A DNA stretch of 64,000 nt from Rugosimonospora acidiphila (GTDB lineage: Bacteria > Actinomycetota > Actinomycetes > Mycobacteriales > Micromonosporaceae), in contig NZ_BAABJQ010000028.1 in assembly GCF_039543385.1 (NCBI RefSeq), positions 49,731 to 113,730 of the forward strand, read 5' to 3'. Every line of letters starts with the position of its first letter. Position 1 is the stretch's first letter. Below are positions 63,023 to 64,000 of the stretch, in pieces. The notes under the pieces are model-generated. The model made no database searches. It saw only the letters and a program-made list of their open reading frames with translations, and was not told the DNA's origin. The position numbers and the translations under genes are program-made.

Positions 63023-64000
63023 TCAGCGGACGTCGACCTCGCCGATCTTCTCCGCGCCGAGGGTCTGTTGGAGCAGCTGGAGCGCCTGCTGCTCGCTGGT
63101 CAGGTGTGCGGTCTGGTCGTTGACGATCTCGTCGAGCGGTTCGTCACCCGGGTCGAAGCCCTCGTGCACCAGGGCGTCCCGCACCGGCGGATCGTAGTCG
63201 GGGTCGTACGGCGGTTCGTCCGGCGGCATGGAGTCCCACCCCGCGTCGGCCGGTGGGGCTCCGGAGCCCGGCCGCTCGCCCGCGCCCCGGGCGTCCTGGC
63301 CCGCCCTGCTCCGGGCCGGCCCGGCGCCGTTGGCGCGACCGTTCGGGGCGCCGTTGGCGCGGCCGTTCGCGGCGCGCCCGCTGGCGGCGGCCCTGGCGGC
63401 CGCGCGAGCACCGGACACGCCCGAACTCGCGGCGCCCGACCCCGGGCCGGTCGTCGCGGAGCTGGCGACGGTGCTCGTCGGAGGGGCGCTCATCGGGGCC
63501 GGGCTCGTTGGGGCCGGGCTCATCGCGGTCGAGGTCACAGCGGTCGACGTCATGGCGGTCGAGGTCATCCCGGCCGGCCCGGCGCCCACTCCGCCCGTCG
63601 CCCCGGGTTGTGGGCCCCCGTGGCCGGTGTCCGCCGAACCCGGGCCGGGGCCGGCGGTCCCGGAGGCCGTCGTGGGTGAAGATTGCGTCGCGAGGCTCAT
63701 CCCGGCACCCGGAGCCACACTTTCACCGAACTCCGAGACGTCCGGGCTGGATCCGTCCGAGCCGGGCGGATTGGACCCGGCCTGTCCGGCATCGACGCGG
63801 GCGTCGAGCTGCCCGCCCGGCCGCGCGATCGTCGGCCAGTCCGCCTCCGATTCGTCGGACGGCGAGGACTCGTCGGACGCCCCGGGCCCGCCCGCCCGGC
63901 CGCCACTCGATCGGGGGCTCGCCGACTGGCCGCCGGCCGGCCTGGCCGGCGCCTGCCGAGGCGCGGGCGTCGGTGACGCGGGCCGGGCCGCGGGCGGCGC
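63023..64000 (-). CDS. dnaX: DNA polymerase III gamma/tau subunit, C-terminal part
   Basis: The frame is open from the window edge for 326 codons to the stop at 63023. The visible part is the low-complexity tau-type tail, rich in Ala, Gly, Pro, Ser and Thr, with short repeats (STAMTSTAVTSTAM, RANGAPNGRANGA). The end reads DEIVNDQTAHLTSEQQALQLLQQTLGAEKIGEVDVR. The ATPase domain lies outside the window, so the identification rests on this tail and on the conserved dnaX-ybaB-recR order. The in-frame GTG at 63718 is internal and not the start. Confidence 0.8.
   Translation of the reverse strand, partial: APPAARPASPTPAPRQAPARPAGGQSASPRSSGGRAGGPGASDESSPSDESEADWPTIARPGGQLDARVDAGQAGSNPPGSDGSSPDVSEFGESVAPGAGMSLATQSSPTTASGTAGPGPGSADTGHGGPQPGATGGVGAGPAGMTSTAMTSTAVTSTAMSPAPTSPAPMSAPPTSTVASSATTGPGSGAASSGVSGARAAARAAASGRAANGRANGAPNGRANGAGPARSRAGQDARGAGERPGSGAPPADAGWDSMPPDEPPYDPDYDPPVRDALVHEGFDPGDEPLDEIVNDQTAHLTSEQQALQLLQQTLGAEKIGEVDVR

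Overview
The window is about 64 kb of very GC-rich DNA with GTG-rich starts. It carries actinobacterial marker genes: WhiB, a Crp/GlxR-type regulator, EccC/EccD of type VII secretion, MarP, a PASTA-containing PonA2-type PBP, a mycothiol-enzyme-like protein and an ask-asd pair. Gene order is broadly colinear with the marP-crp-ponA2-asd-ask-leuA-recR-dnaX stretch of mycobacteria (recalled from M. tuberculosis, not searched). The long Pro/Ala tails and the ppa-dacB-zinc protease block make a Micromonosporales-like actinomycete my best guess; that assignment is inference.

Layout. 1-4.2 kb: end of a zinc-protease-like gene and a giant dacB (PBP4) with a disordered N-terminus of about 865 residues, divergent from ppa. 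4.9-10.4 kb: divergent eccD and eccC. 10.4-14.8 kb: marP, CoA-type NUDIX, nth, cbiZ and crp. 15.1-23.2 kb: a six-gene operon (TetR, TIGR03084-like protein, AtuA-like protein, acyl-CoA carboxylase beta and alpha, acyl-CoA dehydrogenase), probably for a branched or terpenoid acyl-CoA. 23.2-28.1 kb: a soluble Ser/Thr kinase and a large adenylyl cyclase-AAA-TPR protein. 28.1-36.8 kb: metallo-beta-lactamase fold hydrolase, RidA, DUF4177, two ArsA/Get3 ATPases separated by a 65-bp tandem repeat, whiB, ponA2, yqeY and a metallophosphoesterase.

36.85 kb: tRNA-Pro(CGG), followed by an accessory-looking stretch to 45 kb. It holds an SDR, a 59-aa protein, an SRPBCC-like protein, an AadA-like nucleotidyltransferase, a secreted beta-helix protein, a pentapeptide protein, a luciferase-like monooxygenase and a GAF-GAF-GGDEF cyclase. 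45.3-50.8 kb: asd and ask, a lipoprotein, and leuA behind a Leu-codon leader peptide. 50.8-54.9 kb: a DHA2-type exporter, a lipoprotein HNH nuclease with a coupled 84-aa partner, and an ECF sigma factor with a membrane-anchored co-encoded protein. 55.1-61.3 kb: a five-gene peptide ABC transporter operon. 61.9-64 kb: recR, ybaB and the 3' part of dnaX.

How parts may work together. A predicted cAMP producer (adenylyl cyclase), the cAMP receptor (Crp), a Ser/Thr kinase and a diguanylate cyclase all lie within 31 kb. Relative to the mycobacterial order, the acyl-CoA operon, kinase and cyclase sit between crp and the metallo-beta-lactamase gene. I saw no phage, insertion sequence or CRISPR array. 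The least explained structure is the 65-bp repeat array between the two ArsA genes.
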